Assembly (NCBI RefSeq): GCF_032854445.1
Contig: NC_088299.1
Coordinates: forward strand, 8,985,608 to 9,049,607
From: Liolophura sinensis
Lineage: Eukaryota > Mollusca > Polyplacophora > Chitonida > Chitonidae
DNA: 64,000 bases
Reading direction: 5' to 3'
The notes under the pieces are model-generated. The model had not been told where the DNA came from and ran no database searches. It saw nothing but the letters and a program-made list of their open reading frames with translations. Shown here piece after piece: positions 10,708 to 21,373 of this stretch. Position numbers and translations under genes: made by a program. How positions within the stretch are numbered: the stretch's first letter is position 1; every line of letters begins with the position of its first letter.

Positions 10708-10913
10708 AGAGCACGCCAGCACGGCGCAATGACTCAGGAGCCGCTCACCAATGAGTTCATATCCTACTGGCTTCCTCTCCGGCCGTATCTGGAAAGATCT
10801 TTCAGCAACCTGCAGATGGTCGTGGATTTCTCCAGGGCTCTGCCCACTTCCCTCACACCACAATGCAGGCCAGCGTCTTATAAGTGAAATATTCTTAAGT
10901 ACGGCGTAAAATC
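10708..10913 (+). repeat. SINE A, near full length, diverged
   Basis: It keeps the second half of the tRNA head (GCGCAATGACTCAGGAGCC, CTCACCAATG), the central CTTCCTCTCCGGCCGTA segment and the GAGTACGGCGTAAAA 3' end, without a clear ATAA tail. The A box is lost. Confidence 0.85.
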
Positions 10914-10944
10914 TCTGTTTCCATTCAAGATAATTCAAGCTTTG

Positions 10945-10950
10945 TTTATT
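10945..10950 (-). promoter_or_regulatory. Candidate poly(A) signal
   Basis: AATAAA on the minus strand, 26 bp after the stop of the ORF at 10976-11227. The spacing is compact but plausible. In AT-rich DNA such hexamers are common, so this is only supporting evidence. Confidence 0.35.
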
Positions 10951-10975
10951 TTATCGCATTTACTTTTTTAAAACA

Positions 10976-11227
10976 TTAAAGATTAGCTCGATTGCTATAT
11001 TCACCGGTGTTGACCGAAGGGACTGTTCTCTTCACAGCCATTCGCAATCCTATTATGGACGGACTGCATGCTTCCTCGCGTCGCAGCCGGTATCGTTCGA
11101 CTTGCCTATAAAAATTCATATCCTGTGGGCTACGAAACCGTGCCAAATTCTCCACAGGTATCGTATCATTCCCTAAGATGTTTGTGTCGTCTACTGTAAC
11201 CGTTATATGTGAGCGAACATCGGTCAT
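10976..11227 (-). CDS. Small candidate gene or last exon, unrecognised
   Basis: An 83-residue open frame from ATG to TAA whose composition looks coding. It is less AT-rich than its surroundings, balanced in amino acids and rich in charged residues, with a segment NFYRQVERYRLRREEA that would form an amphipathic helix. A possible splice acceptor, GTAGGCTTACAG, lies about 10 bp before the ATG on the minus strand, so the ORF may be the end of a split gene. AATAAA lies 26 bp after the stop. No signal peptide, membrane segment or family motif is visible, and I do not recognise the protein. It could also be a chance ORF. Confidence 0.35.
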   Translation of the reverse strand: MTDVRSHITVTVDDTNILGNDTIPVENLARFRSPQDMNFYRQVERYRLRREEACSPSIIGLRMAVKRTVPSVNTGEYSNRANL

Positions 11228-13162
11228 CGCCGCTGTGCTGTAAGCCTACACTCTTTTGCAAGGTCGTAATGTTACTACATTGTCTTATATCAAAATATCT
11301 GTTATAGAACTGTTTTATTTATATGCTTTTCTGGATGCTAATTAAGAGGTGTGCACGTAATGGTAACTATAGATTAAGTCATGCCATGGTTTCTGGAAAA
11401 GCACACAGTGGTTAATGCATGGATTGGTCAGTGCTTTACAGGGCTTTTCAATACATAATACCGGCAGATATTATAGAGATAGGCAGACGGTGCAACTTTG
11501 ATGTGTTTTTTTTTAAAAATAGAACTGGTTAACACAATATTTTTAAATGCAGTTTACAGACTAAAATCATATAAATATTGTGTCTATGGAACATTTAATG
11601 TTAAATATCGTTGGGGATCTCCTTTAAAGGCGTAATTCTGTTACATAATATAGTAGACAGGTTTAACCAGTTTACTCATTTGAAACAAAAAATATTACGA
11701 GCTCCGAGTAACACTTTTCTTTTGACGAGGAATAATGTTTCATGCTGTAACGGATATAGAGATATCTTTCAGGCCGCGTTATCTATAGTCTTTGAAACCA
11801 AGGAATACAACATACATAGAGTCGTCCAATGGGAATACAGGTATTTTATTACACCAAAAATCAAAACATACTAAGAAAAAGTGAAATGAGCAAAGCCATC
11901 GCCTGATTTTTCAAACACGCGAACGACGGAGATAGCAAAGAGCGATAAATGAAGTACGTCTGTTGAACAAATGTACGAGATCCCTGGCTAGTGCCTCGTG
12001 ATCGTGAGATATTAGTTCGTGAGCGTAACGTTGTTTTCTTGAGCCAGTGATTAGATTTTGCAGAATTTATGTGATAGTTTATTGGATTAGAGTGCTGTTG
12101 GATTTCATATCAGGAATTGTCAGGCCAATGTAGAAAAATCATCACTGCTAGAATTTTTGTGCTTATAACTGCCAGGTAGAGGGTGTAAGTGAAATTATAA
12201 AACATTTTATAGTACATTTTTTTGGGTGCCGGTTATTCAAAGAGAATATCTAAAACGAATTTAAAGATTTATTTAAAGATAAAGTATGTTTTGTAGTTTA
12301 ATTTAAAGTTGATTTTGATGAAGCCAATTTTTCAGAACTCATATTTGTTCATTGACTTGTCAGTCTTATCATTAATTTTTATCAATGAAATATACGTTAG
12401 TCTTAGATAACCAATGAAATCTATACACTTAGGAAGACACGCCTGTTTCCTTTATTCTGCTTAAAACAAATATTTTGTTTACCGCCTTACCTGGTCTCAC
12501 GGCAGTTTGGCCCTTCTTTTGGTCATACTACGGATTTATTCAAGCTCAGATTTTGTATGTATTAATGATTGCTCGGACATTTATATGTAAAATAATATTT
12601 AATGCTCTGATCGAAAAAGTCACCATATAACTTTCACAGCTTCCATCGCGTGCAACAGGTTCTACCGCTACGAGAAAAGGCAGGCATACTCATACAACAA
12701 GAATGTTTAGAGGAATTTGATAATTACCTTTTTTAAAGACATTTGTTGTACATTTAAACAATATGCGTTTCACTTGAATAATTAAAATATTTGTCCATGA
12801 TCAACCTTGTTTTTATGGGCTGTGTTGTGTTACGTCATGTTTATGTTTTACCTTCAGGCGATGAAGAGGACTTCTGGCTCATAAATCAGTCTGACTTCGA
12901 AAAATCCCTACTTCCCTATACTGGCTTGAAGCTGCACTTAATCCACCGTAGTGCATATTTTTAAAGCTAAAATTTACTGTTGTGTCAGAGAACGATTATA
13001 CAACTTGTGTATTGATCTTAAGAATAAATTGCCAGACGCTCGTGATTCTGCAAAATAAGTGATATCCCGACACTCAAGATGAATAGTCTGTGTTGTATGA
13101 TTGTTGTACAATCTCCTCTACTGATTTTAGAATTAATATTCACACGGGCACCTTAGTTGTAT
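11228..13162. other. AT-rich spacer carrying duplicated blocks
   Basis: About 11885-12095 resembles 1655-1860, and 12890-13060 resembles 2580-3010. These are parts of the second copy of the segmental duplication. No gene was recognised; the 87-aa ORF at 11611-11874 has no recognisable motif. Confidence 0.45.
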
Positions 13163-13366
13163 ACCCAGCTCATATAAGTCCAGCTCATGCTGGCTTCCTC
13201 TCCGGCCGTACGTGGGAAGGTCTTCCAGCAGCCTGCGAATGGTCGTGGGTTTCCCCCGGGCTCTGCCCAGTTTCCACCTACCGTAATGCTGGCCGCCGTC
13301 GTATAAGTGAAATATTCTTGAGTACAGCGTAAAACACCAATCAAATAAATAAATAAAATAAATAAA
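13163..13366 (+). repeat. SINE A, 5'-truncated
   Basis: It begins at AGTCCAGCTCATGCTGG (B-box side of the head) and runs to a clean AATCAAATAAATAAATA tail. It lies only about 10 bp left of the Harbinger terminus. Confidence 0.9.
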
Positions 13367-13375
13367 TCCAGAATC

Positions 13376-13390
13376 CAGGGCCCGTATTCA
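13376..13390. repeat. Left terminal inverted repeat of Harbinger
   Basis: CAGGGCCCGTATTCA, matched in reverse at 18247-18261. GGGCCCGTATTCA-like ends are typical of animal Harbinger elements (family knowledge). Confidence 0.85.
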
Positions 13391-13521
13391 TAAAGATTCT
13401 TAAGATTCAGCTAAGAATTTATACTGAAGTATGGAAGTTACTCTTAGCTAAGAAAATATTTAAGAATGCATTCATGAAATTTTTTAACACGATTCTTAGC
13501 GAAGAAAATACTTACATCGAA

Positions 13522-15844
13522 ATGTCGACACAATCTGACATGGAGGAAAAAAGGAAAAGAAAGCCGAACTGGTCAGACGACGAGTCTTTGAGCCTCGCCA
13601 ATTACATGGCACAATACAAGGACATACTGAGGGTCTAGGATTGGCCTCAGAAAAGCAAAAAACTACATAGTTGTCAATGGACAGGTTGAATGCGTCGTTC
13701 ACAGCCGTCAAGCGGTCACAAGAAGAAGAGGAGAAAAAGTGGCACAATATTTTCTCCCAAACCAAATCGGAAATCTTGGCCTACAAGAAAGCGCAGTGTG
13801 CGACGGGTATGTGAACTTAAATTGTTTTATGTAAAATATTTAATTGGAATAGTGTGACAGTATTTAATATTTATAAGATTAGACAAAGTCTCGCTAAACT
13901 TCAGTTTCGGTAGTTATTTTGTAAATAATCAACTGTCGAAACTGCCCTTGAAAACTAATCCAATTCAATTGTTTGTGCCCGGAATTCGACAGCTGTCGGC
14001 TCCATTATCTCTCATAAATGCAGCTAAACATTGAGCAGGATTCAAACATTGTACTAAAAGAAAAATGGCACAGAGTATAATTAAAACCGTAGTTCTTACT
14101 TGAAGTTGAGGGTGTATGGAGTGTAGTGCACTGAAAAAAATAATATTGCAAATTATCAAAGTGAACGACACATTAAATAAGCATGATGAACTTGGCCTTT
14201 ATTGACTAGATTTTTGTAAAGTGAGTGAAAGCAGTTCATTTATTAAGCTTAAGAATATTTATGTGCGAGGGAAACTGATTTATTTAATTTATAATGCAAA
14301 TGCAGGTACTTCTCTAATATATGTAGACTTCCACAGTGTGGAGACTAGATGTAAAATTTTCAATGAGCCAGGTAGCATTTTTATACTGAGCACTACCACA
14401 GACAAAGACTCATTCAAATAGACCTATATTTTGATTCATGTCATAATCAATTACATGTATAACTGAAATTTTAGAATATGTGAGGATTAATCTAATAACC
14501 AAGATGTTGTTAATTATGACATAAAACAAATCACGGGGCCTCCGTGTCTCAGTTGGCTTCCTCTCCGGCCGTACGAGGAAAGGTCTCACAACAACCTGCG
14601 GATGGTCGTGGGTTTCTCCCGGGCTGTTCCCGGTTTCCTCCCACCATAATGCGGGCCGTATAATTCACTCGCATAAGTGAAGTATTCTTGAGTACGGCGT
14701 AAAACACCAATCAAATAAATAAAATAAATCAAAACAAATCACTTTCTGTGTGTTACGTAAACAGTGATTTATGCATCATATTCACCTAGCAAACAAACCA
14801 TTTAACCTGTCCCAACACTTGCACACTTTTTATTTTCTCATGTGTTCATTTTTCGAATTTTGACCCAGGGACCATCTATGCCCCATTGGCCTATTTGTAT
14901 TATTTATTTTATTTCTAAACAACTCAATGTCAACTTTCACTGAATTGAAAGTTCAAAGTATTTTTCATAATAATTTTTTTTTGCAAGTTGACTGGTAGTA
15001 CATAATTGTTACGTTGAAACATAATCTTTATTTATAACACAACCTATTGTCAAGATCATTGATTACATCATCGGCTGTAAGTCTAAAATGATTTGAGATC
15101 AAATACAATGAAAGATCTTATTATTTGGACATATACAATTTTATTTTACGGGTGGAGGACCATCACTAAAGCCATTAAGTGCTATAGCTGAGGTGGTAAT
15201 GTCCATTCTAGGGGAGAACAATGTTTGTCTTGGGGGAGTTGGTGATGGCATAGATTCCACCTTAATTCAACTTAATGAATCTCAGTAAGTAATTTTTCTC
15301 AAAATGCAATGTGCAATGATAGATTTAAATGAATGAGTAAATGTGGTATTTATCACAGAGCTTCAGATAATGTTGTGTTAAGCAAATTTAAAAAGTTACT
15401 AAATCCAATTTTTGTTTTCTTAAAATAATTGCTACGTTTTATTCAACTTGAGTTGTATCTGTTGTTTAAAAGTCCCACCAACTTAAGTTTCTTTAAAGGG
15501 TCAGTTATAGTTGTATAACTGTATTCTTGATATAGTATGTGTGTTTTGCATAGGTGTATAAATGTATATGTCTACCTTTCAGCACAACTGACATACCATG
15601 CTTTCCACCAGCACCTTTGCCCATCACATATTTGGACGCTCGCCCTCGAAGCAGTCAGGCAGAGAACATCACCTACCTACAGGCTCTAGTGGAGGTACCT
15701 TCACCTGTCGCACCAGTGGTTCAGCATGAAGCACTTCCAAACCCAAGCAAGGCCGAGATTATTCAGGACCTTAAGATAAAAAAACTCAAACTTCAAATTC
15801 AGTATTATGAAATGAAATTGCAAAAAAGAAATCAGGAAGAATAA
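13522..15844 (+). pseudogene. Harbinger Myb/SANT-like DNA-binding protein
   Basis: Three blocks are visible: 13522-13806, 15152-15284 and 15583-15844. Block 1 starts MSTQSDMEEKRKRKPNWSDD and carries a Myb/SANT-like helix set, with the expected tryptophan in KKWHNIFSQTKSE. Block 2 has the GGGPSLKPLSAIAEVVMSIL motif usual after this domain. Block 3 is a proline-rich stretch ending in a basic amphipathic coil (KLKLQIQYYEMKLQKR). Donors at 13807 (GTATGT) and 15285 (GTAAGT) and the acceptor at 15582 (CTTTCAG) look usable. Lesions: a frameshift near 13637, an in-frame TAG near 13667, and the acceptor of block 2 reads CGG where CAG is expected. In this superfamily the protein binds the transposon ends and helps import the transposase into the nucleus (established knowledge). 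Confidence 0.85.
14535..14730 (+). repeat. SINE A nested in the Harbinger intron
   Basis: Flanked by a perfect 12-bp duplication AAAACAAATCAC (14523-14534 and 14731-14742). The head GGGGCCTCCGTGTCTCAGTTGG is joined directly to CTTCCTCTCCGGCC, so about 75 bp containing the B box are missing. The break sits at a short TGG shared by both sides. It inserted after the transposon was in place. Confidence 0.93.
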
Positions 15845-16914
15845 ATTGAATGAAAATATTGCGCCACCTTTACTGCATTTCTTCCTCAGATCCTTGATGT
15901 TTGTGATAAAGGCATTTAGCATGCCTGTCACTACTTCTATGTAATATTTTTCTTTTTCAACTTGCACATCAAAATGTACTTGTATTCAGCCATGTATGTC
16001 TGGTGAGTCTCTTTCAGTTTGGCTTTCTCTTCTGTATTATATTAATTTAACATGCAATAAAAGGTATATTAATTTACCATGGGCTTATGGAATAAATTTT
16101 TTTTTCATGTAAGATGCTAATGAATGCCGATAGGAAGCAACACAGCTCCTGAAAGATTGGCCCTCTATATGTAAACAAATATGTATCTGAATAATTATAA
16201 TAACAGATATTATTAGCATTTTTGAAGTATAATCGCAGGGGAAAATTGGCTGAGTCTTAAGCTCTCTTGTCAAGATCATAGTGCTTCAGCTTTGAGGATG
16301 TGAGTGTAAACCTGGATTCTGCCATTTTCTTGCAGATAATGGCTGACAAAAGTCAGTCAGTAACTTGTCACTTAGCTTTGGTGTCCTTGGATTACAATAC
16401 TTGCAATCTTAGTATAAGTGAAATAAGGACAGTACAATTTAGACCTGATATTAAAGTGATTCAGAAAGAAATGGTGTCAGATATGCAATACAATTTCAGA
16501 AAATTGATGTACTGACTGTGGAACCTTCAGTATGTACTGAAACTGCAGGAAGTATAGTCATCTAGTATTGACCAAGCTCTGGCAATTAACATTAACTGAA
16601 CAAGTGATGTAATCCAGTGTTGCTTGCCCTGGATATAAACTGGCTGCCATTACGTGGCTGGGATATCGTAAAGCAGTGTGCAAGACAAGCAGTGGAATCA
16701 AACTTAAGCATATTCCATTGCTGATATTTAGTAAACGTAAGTTTTTTTTTCTATTAGTAAAGTATCAACTATTGTGTTTATTTATTCCCAGAAAAAAATG
16801 ATAGAGAGAGCACTTACATATTCATTCGACTGTATGTGTACAGCAATAACAGTTTAATATATCACTAGTATGATAACTGATCAACTCCATTATTTTCATT
16901 CTCCTCTTCCATAC
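15845..16914. other. Harbinger interior between the convergent genes
   Basis: Non-coding as far as I can see. The last exon of the transposase should lie here on the minus strand, but no convincing C-terminal block was found. Confidence 0.4.
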
Positions 16915-18134
16915 CTGGAAGAGGTATTTGTCTCAATTTGCAGATATTATGCAGAACGGCGCATGCCAAAATTATTTGGCAGGCTTTGTCTGGTGACATC
17001 CGTATTTCCCCATGCAATACGTGAAATCTTCTCTTCAACTGGCCTATACCCCTTTCAACTCCACTACGTGTCCGTGGGACCTAAAATGTAACAAAATGAG
17101 CAAATCATTTTATCCAGAGTGTAAAAAAAAGTTGCAAAAATATGAATTTTCACAAGTGAGATTAGATCTCAGAATATCAGCATTATGCATTATGTCCAAC
17201 TTAACTTCTATACCAGTTACCCCTCCTCCTGTTGTGAGGTAAGATTTATGTCTTCTTCATCAAATTTTTGCGACGAACTCTTATAATGTTTTCATTTCAT
17301 TAATTATGCATCTTTATAAAAACTCAAGTGTTTGAAATGAGGATATATTTTTTCCAAAAAAAAAAAATTCCCATCAATTAACAAGTACAGAAAAGTATGC
17401 GCCGCTAATGAATATCAAGGGAAACAACTCAATGTTCGCGATACAAAGCTCAGTTAGGTGATATTTTAGTACCTGTTGTAATTTGTTTGAGTATGAGTGG
17501 GTACCCGCTATCTCTGATCAGATGAGTGTGGATGGGTGTGTGGTGGTTTTTAAAAAGCTGTCTCAGTCCACTTTCAAAATTCGAGCGTCATGTGTTGACT
17601 CTGGCCATTTTGCGACAATTCGCATCCACAACAATCTGAACGTTAATACTGTGGTAATGGTGCCGATTAACAAATTCGTTTTCATATGTGCTAGGAGCGG
17701 TGATTTGTACGTGTGTCCCATCAATAGCCCCAACAATGCCTGGAAATTGGGCATCAGCGTAGAACGCTTCCTGTTTTTCACGGATTTCGCAAGCTGTCAG
17801 TGGAAAACGAATGAACTGAGCAATTATCCGGTTTGAAGATAGACCTCTTACCATTGCACAGCTGCATTTTCCCAGTTGCCAAAAAACAAAGAGTAATCAA
17901 CACTTTCTGCATTGGATTAAGTGCACAGTTTCTATTCGATCCACTTACAACGTCACCCTTAACGAGTGATTTGATATACCGAATTCCTGCTGCATCGAGA
18001 CGAAACCCTTCTAAAAGCTTCCTATTATTATATTTGTTCAAACAATCTCTTCTTTCCTTAAAGTGGCGTCGATTTGGTTGAGCGGCAGCCGTGTTGAATT
18101 TCTTAACAGTTAAGTTTTTTTTTATGAATAGCAC
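16915..18134 (-). pseudogene. Harbinger DDE transposase
   Basis: Read from 18134 downward. An N-terminal region (about 118 aa, with EGFRLDAAGIRYIKSLV and LITLCFLATGKMQ) is followed, after a frameshift near 17850, by the catalytic core with FPGIVGAIDGTHV (first Asp) and FVNRHHYHSINVQ. A further frameshift near 17610 leads to VAKWPESTHDARIL and then RDSGYP (second Asp) near 17515. The block 17080-16915 follows, with RTRSGVERGIGQLKRRF (catalytic Glu) and ACAVLHNICK. It has a good acceptor (TTTTAG before 17080) and donor (CAG/GTATGG at 16915). All three DDE residues remain visible. The phase between the second and third blocks does not fit, so a small exon is missing or lost. The product would be a nuclear transposase of the DDE_Tnp_4 type. 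Broken and non-functional. Confidence 0.87.
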
Positions 18135-18246
18135 TTAAGTAATTTGTAGCAATTTAAGAATTTTTTTAGCAATTTAAGAATTTTTTTTAGTGGGTTTAAG
18201 AATTTTTAGCGTTAAGAAAAGCTTAAGAATTGTAAGTACATTTTCT

Positions 18247-18261
18247 TGAATACGGGCCCTG
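18247..18261. repeat. Right terminal inverted repeat of Harbinger
   Basis: TGAATACGGGCCCTG, the perfect inverse of 13376-13390. Several AATTTAAGAATTTTTTT-type subterminal repeats lie just inside (about 18150-18210). Confidence 0.85.
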
Positions 18262-18738
18262 TTGTATAACTTCTGTGTCTAAAAGTGAACAATTGACCAG
18301 CAATCGCTGTAGAATGCTACGCATATGTACTATCTTACGTATGTAAATTGGTCTGAATGGCGGAAAGTGATAGTTGTCTCTGTAAAACAACAATTATCTA
18401 GTGTCTTACAGACATGTCTTCTGGAACACACACTCCTTACTGCGCACGCGCCGCTCTCTACGCTCGCTTTACACCGTTGTTACGAGTAGCAAAATTTGCA
18501 CAGAAATCTTGGACAACGTCCAGGTTACTGGGGTCACGGTGATGGCCTGTTTCAACCCTATTTTCTAATAACACTGTAAACACATGCATTCTGTTTATGT
18601 AAAGTTTGTATAACATGATTCTAACTAACTCCCGAAACAATTTTATTGATAAATGCTGATTAAGTAGTTCCGCGCGAGGACACTAGTGGCGATGCTAAAC
18701 CGGCCTACATGCCTCGAACAGGCTCCAAAGGTCAAGCT
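18262..18738. other. Duplicated block right of Harbinger
   Basis: 18265-18425 aligns with 3010-3041 and 3222-3360 across the points where Harbinger (here) and SINE B (there) inserted. The rest contains no recognised gene. Confidence 0.5.
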
Positions 18739-18746
18739 TGTCTAGT

Positions 18747-18859
18747 AATTTATTTATTGATTTCAATAGTGTTTCACGCCGTACTCAATAATGTTTCACT
18801 AATACTTCGGCAGCCAGTATTATGGTGGGAAAATACCAGGCAGAGCACTAGGGAAAACA
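18747..18859 (-). repeat. SINE A, strongly 5'-truncated
   Basis: Flanked by TGTCTAGT at 18739-18746 and 18860-18867. Diverged (GTGTTTCACGCCGTACTC, TTCGGCAGCCAGTATTATGG). Confidence 0.85.
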
Positions 18860-18914
18860 TGTCTAGTGGCGGCAGTGATGTAAAGCGACAGTAGAGAGAG
18901 GCATATGGGTTAGA

Positions 18915-19075
18915 ACATATATAAACCCTAATTCAAGTAAATTGACAAGAGGTCGGTTTTATGTGGGACCATTTGTCAACTATTACAGTCTGGATGTAGC
19001 TTTGGTTTTACACCTCATGGTGCATAGTCTTTTTGTATTTAACATAATTGCTTATATTGGTTCGGTGTCCAATGT
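18915..19075 (+). repeat. Dispersed repeat family D
   Basis: Matches 4056-4215, including TAGTCTTTTTGTATTTAACA and TTGCTTATATTGG against TTGCTTACATTGG. It is probably the far end of the duplicated segment. Confidence 0.6.
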
Positions 19076-20417
19076 GGTTTTGCTGGTTAGTGACTATGCA
19101 CATGCACGTCTGCCTTTAAATAAAAACAGCAAGGTGTTTGCACATTAACGTATGTGTTTTTATAAATAAATGTAATGCGTCGTTAATATTTGCAGTGTTG
19201 GCCCTTGAAAACAACCCAGCCCAGCCCACCTCCATCTGATGGAACACAAATGTACAGCATCACAAGCCACTGTATTTAGCAATAGAAGATGTACACCATT
19301 AAAACTTAACATGACAAGTTCTCCGGCCGTAAGTTGGAAGGAACGAAAAATAAACGATTAGAGCAATGTTTAAGGCGATTTTATAAACAAAAGGTAAAAC
19401 AATTACAATTATTGGGGGCTTCTTAAAAAATGCCATAGCTAATCAATGGACAGCACTTTGCAAGTGTTAAATCGCAGCTATGAAGCGCTAGCTCCCTTGT
19501 ATTGTTTTATTCAGCGTGGCCTTTAGACATGGCGTATATGAACAAAAACTACAATCATTTTACTTTGCAAATATTGTGTAGCAGAATGCGGGCATAATGA
19601 TGTTCAACTTCGTCAAGTGCTTTTCAGACTAGATGCGGTATATGTTGTTGTCGTAATGTCAGACTTTTCGTTCTCTCTGAATGTACGTCCACCGTTACCA
19701 CAAGCAGTTAATATATCCAGTAGAGAGAGTGTTATCGTGGGCTCTGTGCGCATGTGTCACTCACGCCGCAGTGCGGTTCGTTGTGGGTTTCCCTTGGGCT
19801 ATGCCGGGTATCTTCCCCTATTGTATATTAGGCCACTGCCAATGCAGCGCACATATACATGTTATGTTCACGTTAGACGGGAAGACGGGAAGTTATAAGC
19901 TGAGTTATCAGACATTACATGTTCGAAACACTTCCGCAAGAAAGCTACATATAGCTTTATCACTCAAATCGTTTTTAAGTTTCTTCCTGAATTTAGGATT
20001 GTGTGCAATCGAGTTGACATTAGTAGCCGTCTAATATAAATCCTGGAACACCAGACCGCTTTTCCGAGAGACTATTCGGTTACACACAGGACTGACGGAG
20101 AAGTTGTGATGAAGGTAAGCGGCATGTATTTAGAAGGACGAGTCATGATACTACAAGGAACCGTTATACAAAGGAACCGTTATACAAACTTAGTGTCCGA
20201 ATGAGTGTATTTATTTACCTATGTGATATACTTTCATTTATAGGACAATAGCCAACAGTATGGTGGGAAGGATAGTGGGCTTGAGTTTTTGTTTCTGTAC
20301 GTTAAATCGGCATTTTGAGTAATTCTAGAGCTATGACGTTTAATGAATTGCAAGAGACACCATTGCATTTGTTTTTTGCCTAATTTTGTTCGAGCCAGGG
20401 CAGGTAAGGGGACGGGA
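19076..20417. other. Spacer without a recognised gene
   Basis: Weak SINE A-like traces occur near 19780-19815 (GTGGGTTTCCCTTGGGCTATG) and 20240-20275 (AGTATGGTGGGAAGG); both are too diverged to delimit. Overlapping ORFs of 93 and 117 aa at 19617-20034 show no motif. Confidence 0.4.
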
Positions 20418-20742
20418 CAAAAAAGGTCTCCTTTCACGCCGCCTTTACGAAAAAAGGGATAATTTCAATTTTGATATTGTAAATTATCCTTTTTTAGATA
20501 GCAATATACCAAAGGGTCCTGCATATGGCGTATACATATTTCGCCTTGTAGCATTTGTCAGATCTTGCGTTAATTGTGATGACTTTAATCTGCGTCACAA
20601 GTTGCTAGTTCAAAAACTAGTTTGTCAAGGATACTCCATGAAACGCCTTCATTCTAAGTTTCTCAAATTTTACAATGAGTATAACACTCTCGTTGGCAGG
20701 CATGGACAGAGCGTTCAGAATCTCTGGCCATCTGCATTGTGA
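20418..20742 (+). pseudogene. Penelope-like RT, C-terminal fragment
   Basis: About 108 residues that are clearly element-derived, open to a stop at 20740-20742. They contain LLSRRLYEKRDNFNFDIVNY, SNIPKGPAYGVYIFRLVAF and SCVNCDDFNLRHKLL, the conserved segments after the RT palm, then KFYNEYNTLVGRHGQSV. The right copy has the same segments with a few substitutions. No GIY-YIG endonuclease domain follows, which in canonical Penelope elements would be C-terminal. The catalytic palm is missing. Confidence 0.8.
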
Positions 20743-21373
20743 TCAAGAACATAGACGGCGCTGTTATCCCTATGTACATATCTATCGCGCACATAGTATT
20801 TAACAACATAGATAGCCCTGGTTGTCCAGTGTAACCGTCTATCTTGTATGTCATGTGTAACATCATAGATGGCCCCTCTTGTAGCATGAGATCGTTACAT
20901 ATTAACGGAAAAGACGTAATCCTCCCGTACTTTTGAATCACAATCTAATCGGTTAGGGTCTGTAACGCTTGTCATTTCAAACTGTATTTAATACTGCTCA
21001 ACCTGGAGCTAGGGGCCGTAAAGGCAGCCATGCTAATTACATCAGCATGATGCCTTTATGAACAGTTGCAATTAAAGCGCGACTGAGATACTTGTTTAGC
21101 TGTTATTTGACATGGAACTCATTCACGGACTACGAATTTGAACTTTGATATGGAATTCATGCCTGGAATATTCATTGTCTGCCCGGCATCATTGAAAACT
21201 GATGACCGCTTCTCTCTTGTGTGTTACCGGCTTTATTGCTTATTTGTATACTTTCTTACATACCTTTGTCTTTGGGAGTTAGTGTTAAACGTTGGTTTTG
21301 GAAATGGATCTCGCGATTATCAACTTGGAACGCCCTTTACGGACTACGAATGGTATATGAATGTCGGACCGGA
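20418..21373 (+). mobile_element. Penelope-like element fragment, left arm
   Basis: The last part of a Penelope-like reverse transcriptase frame (to 20742) followed by about 630 bp of 3' flank. The whole ~955 bp is repeated in inverted orientation at 22798-23770. Breakpoints are sharp: similarity starts at AAAAAAGGTCTCCTTTCACG and ends near GGTATATGAATGTCGGAC. Everything 5' of this point in the element is absent. Confidence 0.8.

Larger units (their letters stand above)
13376..18261. mobile_element. PIF/Harbinger DNA transposon, decayed
   Basis: A 4.9-kb unit bounded by inverted termini. The left end starts CAGGGCCCGTATTCA and the right end is TGAATACGGGCCCTG, a perfect 15-bp match. Both termini continue into ATTCTTAAG-type motifs. 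Inside are the two genes expected for this superfamily: a Myb/SANT-like DNA-binding protein (plus strand) and a DDE transposase (minus strand), arranged convergently. No clear 3-bp target duplication was found (flanks ATC and TTG). Both genes are broken, so the element cannot move itself. The paralogous block near 3010-3225 lacks it, giving a partly readable empty site. Confidence 0.88.

Noticed and set aside
17483-18081. Plus-strand ORFs of 82 and 117 aa
   Set aside because: They are antisense to the Harbinger transposase, whose minus-strand frames carry the recognisable motifs.
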